Source of the DNA: Blautia glucerasea
GTDB lineage: Bacteria; Bacillota; Clostridia; Lachnospirales; Lachnospiraceae
DNA length: 45,749 nt
Direction of reading: 5' to 3'
Assembly (NCBI RefSeq): GCF_020537505.1
Contig: NZ_JAJBMO010000030.1
Location: forward strand, 1-45,749
Position 1 is the stretch's first letter. The number at the start of each line of letters is the position of its first letter. This document shows, in pieces, positions 1-6,787 of the stretch. A model generated the notes under the pieces. It saw only the letters and a program-made list of their open reading frames with translations. It was not told where the DNA came from and did no database searches. The position numbers and the translations under genes are program-made.

Positions 1-23
1 AAGCGGTTCCAACAATAGCAAAA

Positions 24-88
24 CCCTGCAAAAGCAGGGCTTTGTCTACAGTCTGAAACCCTGGTGCGTGTGAGCAACAGGGTTTTTT
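24..88 (+). terminator. Tandem terminator hairpins of an upstream gene
   Basis: Two hairpins lie in series. The first is CCCTGC-AAAA-GCAGGG at 24-39, followed by a short T-rich tract. The second pairs AAACCCTG (56-63) with CAGGGTTT (78-85) and runs into a T tract. Together they look like a Rho-independent terminator for a gene left of the window, so the redox cluster that follows starts its own transcription. Confidence 0.75.
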
Positions 89-100
89 ATTGCGATAGTT

Positions 101-142
101 TGTGATGATATCACAGAAAATGATTTACCTTTTGCTTATAAT
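101..142 (+). promoter_or_regulatory. Crp/Fnr-type operator plus -10 box upstream of the SDR gene
   Basis: TGTGATGATATCACA (101-115) is an inverted repeat TGTGAT-N3-ATCACA centred on 108. A TATAAT -10 box sits at 137-142, and no good -35 hexamer lies 17 bp upstream of it. The predicted start near 149 puts the operator at about -41.5, the class II activator position of the Crp/Fnr family. The same site with the same 29-nt offset to the -10 recurs at 935 and 4244. Confidence 0.72.
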
Positions 143-174
143 GTAACTACAAACAAAGTAAGGAGGTAGTCTAA

Positions 175-921
175 ATGAGATTAAAAGATAAAGTTGCAAT
201 CATTACGGGTGGAAGCCGTGGTATAGGATTTGCCACAGCTGATAAATTCTTGAAGGAAGGTGCTTCAGTTGTGTTGGCAGCAAGTTCACAGGAATCGGCA
301 GATGTTGCTGTAGATAAATTAAAAGAAAAATATCCCAATGCAATAGTTGCTGGAATTAGTCCAAATCTGGCAAGCATGGAGTCTGTCAGAAAGGCTTTTA
401 AAGAGGCAACTGAAAAATATGGATGTGTCGACATACTGGTAAATAATGCAGGGATTTCAGAAAACACCTCATTTATGGATTATACAGAGGAGACTTTTGA
501 TAAAGTCATGGATCTAAATGTAAAAGGAGTATTTAATACTACTCGTGTAGCAGCAGAATGTATGGTGGCAAGAGGCAAGGGGGTCATTCTCTCAACTTCT
601 TCCATGGTGAGTATTTCGGGACAGCCAAGTGGGTTTGCTTATCCGGCATCGAAGTTTGCAGTAAACGGATTGACTGTATCATTAGCAAGAGAACTAGGAC
701 CTAAAGGTATTCGTGTTAATGCTGTTGCACCTGGGATTACAGAAACTGATATGATGAAGGCCGTGCCAAAGGAAGTTATCGAACCTATGATTGAAAGAAT
801 TCCATTGCGTCGTCTTGGACAGCCAGAAGATATTGCCAATGCGTTTGTGTTTCTTGCTTCAGATGAGGCGAGTTACATTACAGGTGTTATATTAAGTGTA
901 GATGGTATGGCAAGAAGTTAA
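175..921 (+). CDS. Short-chain dehydrogenase/reductase (SDR), BaiA/FabG-like
   Basis: Classical SDR of 248 aa, the usual length. It has the cofactor loop TGGSRGIG at residues 11-18, NNAG at 90-93, and the catalytic set Asn115, Ser143, Tyr156 and Lys160 in YPASK. It should carry out NAD(P)(H)-dependent oxidation or reduction of a hydroxyl/keto group in the cytoplasm. The C-terminal SVDGMARS ending and overall wording resemble BaiA-type hydroxysteroid dehydrogenases of gut clostridia as much as FabG. That is a recollection from sequence style, so the substrate is open. The start is fixed by AAGGAGG about 8 nt upstream. It is the first gene behind the operator at 101-115 and is separated from the thioredoxin by a second copy of that operator. 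Confidence 0.85.
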   Translation: MRLKDKVAIITGGSRGIGFATADKFLKEGASVVLAASSQESADVAVDKLKEKYPNAIVAGISPNLASMESVRKAFKEATEKYGCVDILVNNAGISENTSFMDYTEETFDKVMDLNVKGVFNTTRVAAECMVARGKGVILSTSSMVSISGQPSGFAYPASKFAVNGLTVSLARELGPKGIRVNAVAPGITETDMMKAVPKEVIEPMIERIPLRRLGQPEDIANAFVFLASDEASYITGVILSVDGMARS

Positions 922-934
922 GTTAATGAGGTAT

Positions 935-976
935 GGTGATGTAATCACGGAAAATAAATGAAATTAAGACTATAAT
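935..976 (+). promoter_or_regulatory. Crp/Fnr-type operator plus -10 box upstream of the first thioredoxin gene
   Basis: GGTGATGTAATCACG (935-949), centre 942, matches the site at 101 over both half-sites and in the following GGAAAAT/AGAAAAT flank. TATAAT lies at 971-976, again 29 nt from the operator centre and without a recognisable -35. It gives the trx-rhodanese-reductase genes their own activated promoter. Confidence 0.72.
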
Positions 977-1013
977 AAATCTACAAAAAGAAAAAGATAA
1001 GGAGGACTGTAAA

Positions 1014-1319
1014 ATGTCTGCTATTAATATCAATAAAAATAATTTTCAGAACGAAGTACTGAATTCCGATAAAACCGTTCTTTTAGATTTTTGGGCATCT
1101 TGGTGTGCACCTTGTCGCATGGTAGTACCTATTGTAGAGGAGATTGCAAGTGAGCGTAGAGATATTAAAGTTGGAAAGATTAATGTAGATGAAGAGCCTG
1201 AACTGGCAAATAAGTTCAGTATTATGAGCATTCCGACTTTAGTGGTTATGAAGAATGGGAAGATTGTACAGCAGGTTTCAGGGGCGAGACCTAAGAATGC
1301 GATTTTAGAAATGCTTTAG
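1014..1319 (+). CDS. Thioredoxin (WCAPC)
   Basis: Thioredoxin of 101 aa with active site Trp30-Cys-Ala-Pro-Cys34 and the cis-proline loop at IPT (Pro74). It reduces disulfides or persulfides in cytoplasmic partners. WCAPC is a slight variant of the classical WCGPC. The start follows AAGGAGG at a normal distance. Its stop overlaps the ribosome binding site of the next gene (GGGAGG), so trx, rhodanese and the CoA-disulfide-reductase-like gene form one tight operon. A second thioredoxin with a different active site lies 3 kb downstream beside the reductase. Confidence 0.93.
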   Translation: MSAININKNNFQNEVLNSDKTVLLDFWASWCAPCRMVVPIVEEIASERRDIKVGKINVDEEPELANKFSIMSIPTLVVMKNGKIVQQVSGARPKNAILEML

Positions 1320-1331
1320 GGAGGTGTGCTA

Positions 1332-1652
1332 ATGGGATTTTTTGATCTCTTTAAACAGTCGAATATTAATCAAGGCATAGAAGAATATAAAAGGACTGAT
1401 GATGCAGTTCTGCTGGATGTACGTACACCGCAGGAATATCAGGAAGGACATATACCAGAAAGTAAAAATGTGCCGTTGCAGCAACTTGACAATATTGCTT
1501 CTGTAGCGAAGAATAAGGATATCCCACTGTTTGTATACTGTTATTCCGGTTCACGAAGCCGCCAGGCAACTGGGATACTGCAACGAATGGGATATTCTAA
1601 AGTAAATAATATCGGTGGCATTGCAGCTTACTCAGGAAAGGTGGAAAAATAA
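1332..1652 (+). CDS. Single-domain rhodanese
   Basis: Rhodanese-like sulfurtransferase of 106 aa. It shows the LLDVRTPQEY entry motif, EGHIPES, and a catalytic Cys in VYCYSGSRS, followed by GGIAAY near the end. It carries sulfane sulfur as a Cys persulfide. A GTG two codons upstream is in frame, but the ATG at 1332 is 7 nt from GGGAGG and is preferred. Its stop ends 1 nt before the ATG of the next gene, whose product carries a second rhodanese domain, so the two probably act on the same persulfide pool. Confidence 0.9.
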   Translation: MGFFDLFKQSNINQGIEEYKRTDDAVLLDVRTPQEYQEGHIPESKNVPLQQLDNIASVAKNKDIPLFVYCYSGSRSRQATGILQRMGYSKVNNIGGIAAYSGKVEK

Positions 1653-1653
1653 G

Positions 1654-3345
1654 ATGAAGGTAATAATTGTAGGAGGTGTAGCCGGAGGAGCTACAGCCGC
1701 AGCAAGAATACGCAGACTGAATGAACATGCTGAAATTACTGTGTTTGAAAGATCCGGATACATATCCTATGCAAATTGTGGACTTCCATATTATATTGGA
1801 GACGTGATCACAGACCCGGAAGAACTTACACTACAGACACCAGAGAGTTTTTTTAAACGCTTCCGTATTAACATGAAAATTCATCATGAAGTTATCTCCA
1901 TACATCCGGAACGTAAAACGGTTTCAGTGAAAAATTTAGAGAATGGTGAGATATTTGAAGAAAAATATGATAAGCTGATCCTCTCTCCAGGTGCAAAGCC
2001 AACACAGCCGAGACTTCCCGGAGTAGGTATTGATAAACTTTTTACACTTCGTACTGTAGAAGACACTTTTCGGATAAAGGAATATATAAATAAGAATCAT
2101 CCAAAATCGGCTGTATTGGCAGGTGGCGGTTTTATTGGTCTGGAACTGGCAGAAAATTTGAGGGAGCTTGGCATGGATGTTACGATTGTCCAGCGGCCTA
2201 AGCAGCTGATGAACCCTTTTGACCCGGATATGGCATCCATGATCCATAATGAAATGAGAAAGCATGGGATAAAACTGGTACTGGGCTATACAGTAGAAGG
2301 ATTTAAAGAAAAAGACAACGGAGTGGAGGTCCTGTTGAAAGATAATCCATCCCTTCAGGCTGATATGGTAGTTCTGGCAATCGGAGTCACACCAGACACA
2401 GTATTAGCAAAAGAAGCCGGTCTGGAACTTGGCATCAAGGAAAGTATTATAGTGAATGACAGAATGGAAACCTCTGTACCGGATATTTATGCTGCAGGTG
2501 ATGCAGTTCAGGTAAAACATTATGTTACGGGTAATGATGCGCTGATTTCTTTGGCAGGACCAGCCAATAAACAGGGCAGAATCATCGCTGATAATATTTG
2601 TGGCGGTGATAGTCGTTACCTGGGCAGTCAGGGAAGCTCCGTTATAAAAGTGTTTGATATGACTGCAGCCACTACAGGTATCAATGAAACCAATGCCAAA
2701 AAGTCAGGATTAGAGGTAGATACAGTAATTCTTTCTCCTATGAGTCATGCCGGTTACTATCCTGGTGGAAAAGTGATGACCATGAAGGTGGTTTTTGAAA
2801 AAGAGACCTATCGTTTGCTTGGTGCTCAGATTATTGGATATGAAGGAGTTGATAAACGTATTGATGTGCTGGCAACAGCAATCCATGCAGGGCTGAAGGC
2901 AACCCAGCTGAAGGATTTGGATCTCGCATATGCACCGCCTTATTCCTCTGCCAAGGATCCTGTAAATATGGCAGGATTCATGATAGACAATGTAGCAAAA
3001 GGTACCTTAAAACAATGGCATCTGGAAGATATGGATAAGATTTCTAGAGATAAAAGTGTTGTGTTGCTGGATGTGAGAACTGTAGGTGAATTTAACAGGG
3101 GGCATATGGATGGATTCAAAAACATTCCTGTAGATGAACTAAGGGAACGTATCAATGAAATTGAGAAGGGAAAGCCTGTTTACCTGATATGCCAGAGTGG
3201 GCTGCGAAGTTATATTGCCAGTCGTATTCTGGAAGGAAATGGATATGAAACATACAACTTCTCCGGCGGATTCCGCTTCTATGATACAGTTGTCAATGAC
3301 CGTGCGCTGATTGAAAAGGCATATGCATGTGGTATGGATTATTAA
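1654..3345 (+). CDS. CoA-disulfide reductase-like flavoprotein with C-terminal rhodanese domain
   Basis: Flavin-dependent pyridine nucleotide-disulfide oxidoreductase of 563 aa. The N-terminal FAD motif is IIVGGVAGGATAA. A single redox Cys lies in SYANCGLPYYIG, as in CoA-disulfide and NADH oxidase/persulfide reductases of this subfamily. A second nucleotide motif AVLAGGGFIGLELAE binds NAD(P)H, and IYAAGDAV is the FAD-closing motif. The last roughly 100 residues form a rhodanese domain with catalytic Cys in ICQSGLRS. This domain order matches CoADR-RHD enzymes, which reduce CoA persulfide or polysulfide. An in-frame ATG 13 codons upstream lies inside the rhodanese gene and lacks a ribosome binding site. 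Confidence 0.9.
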   Translation: MKVIIVGGVAGGATAAARIRRLNEHAEITVFERSGYISYANCGLPYYIGDVITDPEELTLQTPESFFKRFRINMKIHHEVISIHPERKTVSVKNLENGEIFEEKYDKLILSPGAKPTQPRLPGVGIDKLFTLRTVEDTFRIKEYINKNHPKSAVLAGGGFIGLELAENLRELGMDVTIVQRPKQLMNPFDPDMASMIHNEMRKHGIKLVLGYTVEGFKEKDNGVEVLLKDNPSLQADMVVLAIGVTPDTVLAKEAGLELGIKESIIVNDRMETSVPDIYAAGDAVQVKHYVTGNDALISLAGPANKQGRIIADNICGGDSRYLGSQGSSVIKVFDMTAATTGINETNAKKSGLEVDTVILSPMSHAGYYPGGKVMTMKVVFEKETYRLLGAQIIGYEGVDKRIDVLATAIHAGLKATQLKDLDLAYAPPYSSAKDPVNMAGFMIDNVAKGTLKQWHLEDMDKISRDKSVVLLDVRTVGEFNRGHMDGFKNIPVDELRERINEIEKGKPVYLICQSGLRSYIASRILEGNGYETYNFSGGFRFYDTVVNDRALIEKAYACGMDY

Positions 3346-3349
3346 AAAT

Positions 3350-3372
3350 AATCATAATATTTTTATGATTTT
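3350..3372 (+). terminator. AT-rich terminator after the reductase gene
   Basis: AATCATAA (3350-3357) pairs with TTATGATT (3363-3370) across a short T-containing loop and is followed by TT. It lies immediately behind the stop codon. The stem is weak, so it probably works with the larger hairpin next to it. Confidence 0.45.
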
Positions 3373-3384
3373 CTCGTAATATAA

Positions 3385-3443
3385 AAAGATCCCCCATTTA
3401 TTAGAATGACTTTCATAATTCTGATAAATGGAGGATTCTTCTT
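3385..3443. terminator. Bidirectional terminator between convergent genes
   Basis: A stem of about 19 bp pairs 3388-3407 with 3418-3436 with one mismatch and one wobble. It is flanked by AAAAA on the left and a T-rich stretch on the right, so it can end transcription from both the reductase gene (+) and the Crp/Fnr gene (-). Confidence 0.8.
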
Positions 3444-3465
3444 TATATGTTACAGAAAAACAATT

Positions 3466-4125
3466 TTATGACCTTTGGAGTGTTTCCAGTCTTTTTGGAT
3501 CAAGGATTGTGATTTTGCCGCGGGAGAGTTTGACGAGACCCTCGCCTTGAAAGTATCGAAGCATTCGAGTGATAACTTCCCTGTGGGAACCAAGATGATT
3601 AGCAATCGTCTCATGAGTGATTTTCAGCTCGTTTGTTCCTTCGATAGAGGTCTCTTCTAAAAGAAATGAAGCAACACGCTTATCCAAACTCTTCCACATG
3701 ATTTGTTCAATCAGCCACATGACATCAGAAAAGCGGGTGGCTATTAACTCATTGGTATAGTTTGCGACGGGAGCAGATTCCTTCATAATGCCCTTATAGA
3801 TTTCAGCAGGGATGATCCAAAGATCAGTATCTTTTTCTGCTTCAATGGTTACTTCAAATTGAATGGAGCGTATGATACATGAGGCGGATAAAAGACACAT
3901 ATCCATATCGAACAGACGGTAAAGTGTAATCTCTCGTCCTTCATCTGAAAGTATGTAGGTTCGAAGCTGCCCGGATTTAACCAGTAATAATCCAGTGCAA
4001 TCCAGGTTTCCATTGTGAATGATTGTCCCTTTTTTTACATACTGTGTGATTAAATTGTCTGAAATTATTTTTTTCTGTGTTGTATTTAAGTCATTCCATA
4101 GTGGAAAACAATTTTCGAAGTTCAT
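3466..4125 (-). CDS. Crp/Fnr-family transcriptional regulator
   Basis: Regulator of 219 aa. Residues about 15-115 form the cyclic-nucleotide-like sensor beta barrel, followed by the long dimer helix (about 120-150) and a winged HTH. The recognition helix reads SHREVITRMLRYF, giving Arg182, Glu183 and Arg187 in the spacing E. coli CRP uses to read TGTGA. Cys6, Cys43, Cys77 and Cys83 are present, but not in the FNR iron-sulfur pattern. A thiol-based or other effector is possible and unproven. The start is the ATG after AAAGGAG. A longer in-frame reading would begin upstream of the promoter seen at 4150-4178. It is transcribed against its neighbours and sits between two sets of genes carrying the matching operator. 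Confidence 0.88.
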   Translation of the reverse strand: MNFENCFPLWNDLNTTQKKIISDNLITQYVKKGTIIHNGNLDCTGLLLVKSGQLRTYILSDEGREITLYRLFDMDMCLLSASCIIRSIQFEVTIEAEKDTDLWIIPAEIYKGIMKESAPVANYTNELIATRFSDVMWLIEQIMWKSLDKRVASFLLEETSIEGTNELKITHETIANHLGSHREVITRMLRYFQGEGLVKLSRGKITILDPKRLETLQRS

Positions 4126-4149
4126 AACCGTTATCTCCTTTACGAACAT

Positions 4150-4178
4150 AGTATACTTGCTTTTTTTAGATGCGTCAA
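4150..4178 (-). promoter_or_regulatory. Promoter of the Crp/Fnr regulator gene
   Basis: On the minus strand TTGACG (4178-4173) and TATACT (4155-4150) are separated by 17 bp. The predicted start near 4143 leaves a leader of under 20 nt ending in AAGGAG. No operator of the TGTGAT type is placed for this promoter, so the regulator may be constitutive. Confidence 0.65.
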
Positions 4179-4243
4179 TTATATAACTGGCATATGCCAT
4201 AAATAGAAATAAAAAGAAGTGTAATAAAGTAAATTATCTTTTC

Positions 4244-4285
4244 TGTGATATCATCACTGAAATAAGACTTTTTATGAGGTATATT
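4244..4285 (+). promoter_or_regulatory. Crp/Fnr-type operator plus -10 box upstream of the second thioredoxin gene
   Basis: TGTGATATCATCACT (4244-4258), centre 4251, is the same operator in inverted orientation. TATATT at 4280-4285 starts 29 nt from the centre, exactly as at the two other copies. The implied transcript start (about 4292) lies downstream of an in-frame ATG at 4274, supporting the ATG at 4316 as the true start of the thioredoxin. Confidence 0.72.
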
Positions 4286-4315
4286 AAGTTCAAACAGGAG
4301 AAGGAGTTGAAAAAT

Positions 4316-4639
4316 ATGACATCAATAAATATAAATAAAGAAAAGTTTGGACAATTAATTCATAAGGAAAAACCGATTTTGGTTGATTTCTGGGCACCTT
4401 GGTGTGGTTATTGCCGTAGAATTGGAGCGGCTTATGAAAAAATAAGTGAAGAATACAGCGATATTCTTATTGCTGGAAAAGTAAATATTGATGAAGAACC
4501 ACAGATTGCAGAAGCTGAAAAGATTGAGATAATTCCTACGCTGGTTTTATATCGAGATGGAAAGGCAATAGATTCTATTGTTGCACCTGAATCAAAAATA
4601 ATGATAGAGAATTTTATTAATGAAGCATTGGAAAAATAA
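4316..4639 (+). CDS. Thioredoxin (WCGYC)
   Basis: Thioredoxin-fold protein of 107 aa with active site Trp29-Cys-Gly-Tyr-Cys33 and a cis-Pro in EIIPTLVL. Tyr in place of Pro between the cysteines is unusual for a general thioredoxin and should shift redox potential or partner choice. AAGGAG lies 9 nt upstream of the chosen ATG. A longer start at 4274 is rejected because the promoter -10 box lies after it. The gene is 15 nt from thioredoxin reductase, so the two likely form a dedicated couple. Confidence 0.9.
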   Translation: MTSININKEKFGQLIHKEKPILVDFWAPWCGYCRRIGAAYEKISEEYSDILIAGKVNIDEEPQIAEAEKIEIIPTLVLYRDGKAIDSIVAPESKIMIENFINEALEK

Positions 4640-4654
4640 AAGGAGGACTGCTGT

Positions 4655-5578
4655 ATGAATGAAAATCATGTTTACGATATGATTATCGTGGGGGGAGGAC
4701 CTGGAGGGTATACTTCAGCATTATACGCAGCCAGAGCAGGATTTGATACAATTGTTTTAGAAAAATTATCTGCAGGTGGTCAGATGTCATTGACCTGGCA
4801 GATTGATAACTATCCTGGTTTTGAAAATGGAATTGACGGATTTTCATTGGCAGAGAAAATGCAAAAACAGGCGGAAAAATTTGGCGCTAAAAGTGAATAT
4901 GCTGAAGTTTTTAATATGGATTTAACAGGAAAGCTTAAGAGAGTAGAAACTAGTTCGGGAATTTATATTGGGAAAACAGTAGTGATTGCTACTGGAGCAA
5001 ATCCAAGAGAACTTGGTCTCGCTAGAGAAAAAGAATTGATAGGTCATGGGGTTGCTTATTGTGCCTCCTGTGATGGTATGTTTTATAAAGATAAGATCGT
5101 GGTGGTTGTTGGTGGTGGAAATTCTGCTGTATCAGATGCTGCTCTTTTAAGTCGAATTGCTAAGAAAGTCATCATTGTTCATCGTAGAGATACATTACGT
5201 GCAACGAAAATCTACCATGACCAGCTGATGAAAACTGAAAATATAGAGTTTCGATGGAATAATACAGTAAATGAACTGATTTATGGAGAACGATTGACTG
5301 GTGTGCGGTTGAAAGATACAGTTACAGGAGAAGAAAACATTATAGAATGTGACGGCCTGTTTGTGAGTATAGGAAGAAAACCGACAACAGATTTTTTAGA
5401 TAATCAGATAGAACTGGATAATAAAGGATATATTGTGGCAGGTGAAAACACTGAAACGAGTATTCCGGGTGTTTATGCTGTAGGAGATGTCAGAACAAAG
5501 TTACTTCGTCAGATAGTAACAGCAGTGGCAGATGGTGCTATGGCAGTACATATGGCAGAAGAGTATATGGAGAAATAA
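4655..5578 (+). CDS. trxB: Thioredoxin reductase
   Basis: Low-Mr thioredoxin reductase of 307 aa. The FAD motif IIVGGGPGGYTSA is near residue 11. The redox pair Cys136-Ala-Ser-Cys139 is followed by Asp. The NADPH-domain motif VVGGGNSAVSDAALL and the HRRDTLRA signature point to NADPH use, and the closing motif VYAVGDVR is present. It moves electrons from NADPH to thioredoxin in the cytoplasm. AAAGGAGG precedes the ATG. Together with the WCGYC thioredoxin it forms a two-gene operon under the operator at 4244. Confidence 0.94.
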   Translation: MNENHVYDMIIVGGGPGGYTSALYAARAGFDTIVLEKLSAGGQMSLTWQIDNYPGFENGIDGFSLAEKMQKQAEKFGAKSEYAEVFNMDLTGKLKRVETSSGIYIGKTVVIATGANPRELGLAREKELIGHGVAYCASCDGMFYKDKIVVVVGGGNSAVSDAALLSRIAKKVIIVHRRDTLRATKIYHDQLMKTENIEFRWNNTVNELIYGERLTGVRLKDTVTGEENIIECDGLFVSIGRKPTTDFLDNQIELDNKGYIVAGENTETSIPGVYAVGDVRTKLLRQIVTAVADGAMAVHMAEEYMEK

Positions 5579-5656
5579 TAATCAGAATTTGAATAGTGAA
5601 CTTTTTATACTGAAATATGTACGATTTCAATAATGACATGAACTTATGGGAACGTA

Positions 5657-5986
5657 TTGCGGATACTTTGTGAACTTTATCCTGATACAATGATTATGCT
5701 GATGAAAGAAGGCATTCAGAATGGAATTACACTAGAAATACTTATGACAAAAAAACATAAGAAAACACCGGAAGAAAAAGCAGCTGTTGCGAAACAAAAG
5801 AAACAACAGATGAGAACAAAACTGAAAAAAGAAACAAGAGATAATCTGGCTAAAGAAGAGATCTTGCAAGATGACCGATTTTTCTTTATTGCCGGTTATA
5901 CCTCCGGAGGTGCACCGTATGGTATCACCTTGGAGGAAATGGGTCTGAAACCTTGGGATGATTTGGAGGAAAATAAAATGGTGTAA
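5657..5986 (+). CDS. Hypothetical Lys-rich protein, possibly truncated
   Basis: Unrecognised protein of up to 109 aa. The frame opens at a TTG with no convincing ribosome binding site, and the first in-frame ATG is at 5690. The middle (about residues 30-75) is very rich in Lys, Glu and Gln, probably helical. The C-terminus is hydrophobic/aromatic and glycine-rich (FFFIAGYTSGGAPYG, then EEMGLKPWDD) and looks like a conserved domain tail. A short reading from the ATG at 5638 (MNLWERIADTL, then stop) lies in another frame directly upstream. A one-base shift would fuse it to CELYPDTM, so the gene may be frameshifted. Function unknown. Confidence 0.5.
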   Translation: MRILCELYPDTMIMLMKEGIQNGITLEILMTKKHKKTPEEKAAVAKQKKQQMRTKLKKETRDNLAKEEILQDDRFFFIAGYTSGGAPYGITLEEMGLKPWDDLEENKMV

Positions 5987-6325
5987 AAGTAGTGTAAACA
6001 AACAAAAATCAGCTGTGAAGATTATTGAAAACTATTGAAAACAATACGCTTCTCATATAAAATATACAAAAAATAACTATTTTTTACATATAAAAAGAAG
6101 TTGTGAAATTTTTATCTTTAAATGTGCGAAAATTATGAAAATCGTGCGTATTCATATACTTATACAGAAGAATTTTCATGTAATAAGGCTAAAAAATGAG
6201 ACGTAGCGGTAGAATACGGAGCTGATTTGCACAATAAAATATAACAAAAACCAGGAAAATCAATACGTCATTTAAAAACAAATTCTTAACAAATAATGAA
6301 CTTTGTATACATTCAAACGTTTTTC
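5987..6325. other. AT-rich gene-free stretch
   Basis: No reading frame, RNA gene or convincing hairpin was found. An imperfect tandem ATTGAAAAC repeat lies near 6023-6042. The end of this stretch marks the change from AT-rich to ordinary composition. Confidence 0.5.
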
Positions 6326-6354
6326 TTGCACTTCTTTTGTCAATTTGCTATAAT
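6326..6354 (+). promoter_or_regulatory. Promoter of the mgsA-rsmD-coaD operon
   Basis: TTGCAC (6326-6331), a 17-bp spacer and TATAAT (6349-6354) with an extended TGC just before the -10. Transcription should start near 6361, leaving a leader of about 30 nt with GGGAGAGG before mgsA. Confidence 0.8.
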
Positions 6355-6391
6355 TATCTCAATAAACAGAAAGAAATGGGAGAGGTAAACT

Positions 6392-6787
6392 ATGAATTTA
6401 GGTATCATTGCACATAATAGCAAAAAAGTTCTCATTGAAGATTTCTGTATCGCTTATAAGAACATCCTGGCCAAGCATGAGGTATATGCCACCGGCACTA
6501 CAGGAAGACGAATTGAGGAAGCTACCGGCCTTCATGTCCACAAGTTTTTACCAGGCAGTATCGGAGGCGATAAGCAGTTCATGGAAATGGTAGAGCGGCA
6601 GGATCTGGATATGGTAATACTTTTCTATAATCCTGTTATGATAGATCCGAAGGAGCCAGATATCACAGCCATTGTAAAGCGCTGTGACCAGTATAATATT
6701 CCAGTAGCGACCAACATCGCTACTGCAGAACTTCTTATCCTGGGACTGGCCCGTGGCGATCTGGATTGGAGACTGAATCTGAAATGA
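6392..6787 (+). CDS. mgsA: Methylglyoxal synthase
   Basis: Protein of 131 aa matching the family in order: AHNSKK near the N-terminus (His8), the phosphate loop TGTTG at 34-38, the catalytic Asp60 in GSIGGD, the loop NPVMIDPKEPD (Asp90) and the C-terminal NIATAELL. It converts dihydroxyacetone phosphate to methylglyoxal, a bypass of lower glycolysis under phosphate stress. The position before EPD that is often His is Lys here. The ATGA overlap with the next gene shows translational coupling. Confidence 0.92.
   Translation: MNLGIIAHNSKKVLIEDFCIAYKNILAKHEVYATGTTGRRIEEATGLHVHKFLPGSIGGDKQFMEMVERQDLDMVILFYNPVMIDPKEPDITAIVKRCDQYNIPVATNIATAELLILGLARGDLDWRLNLK

Noticed and set aside
4274..4315. Longer N-terminus for the WCGYC thioredoxin
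   Set aside because: The -10 box of its promoter lies at 4280-4285, so the earlier ATG would not be transcribed. AAGGAG correctly precedes the ATG at 4316.
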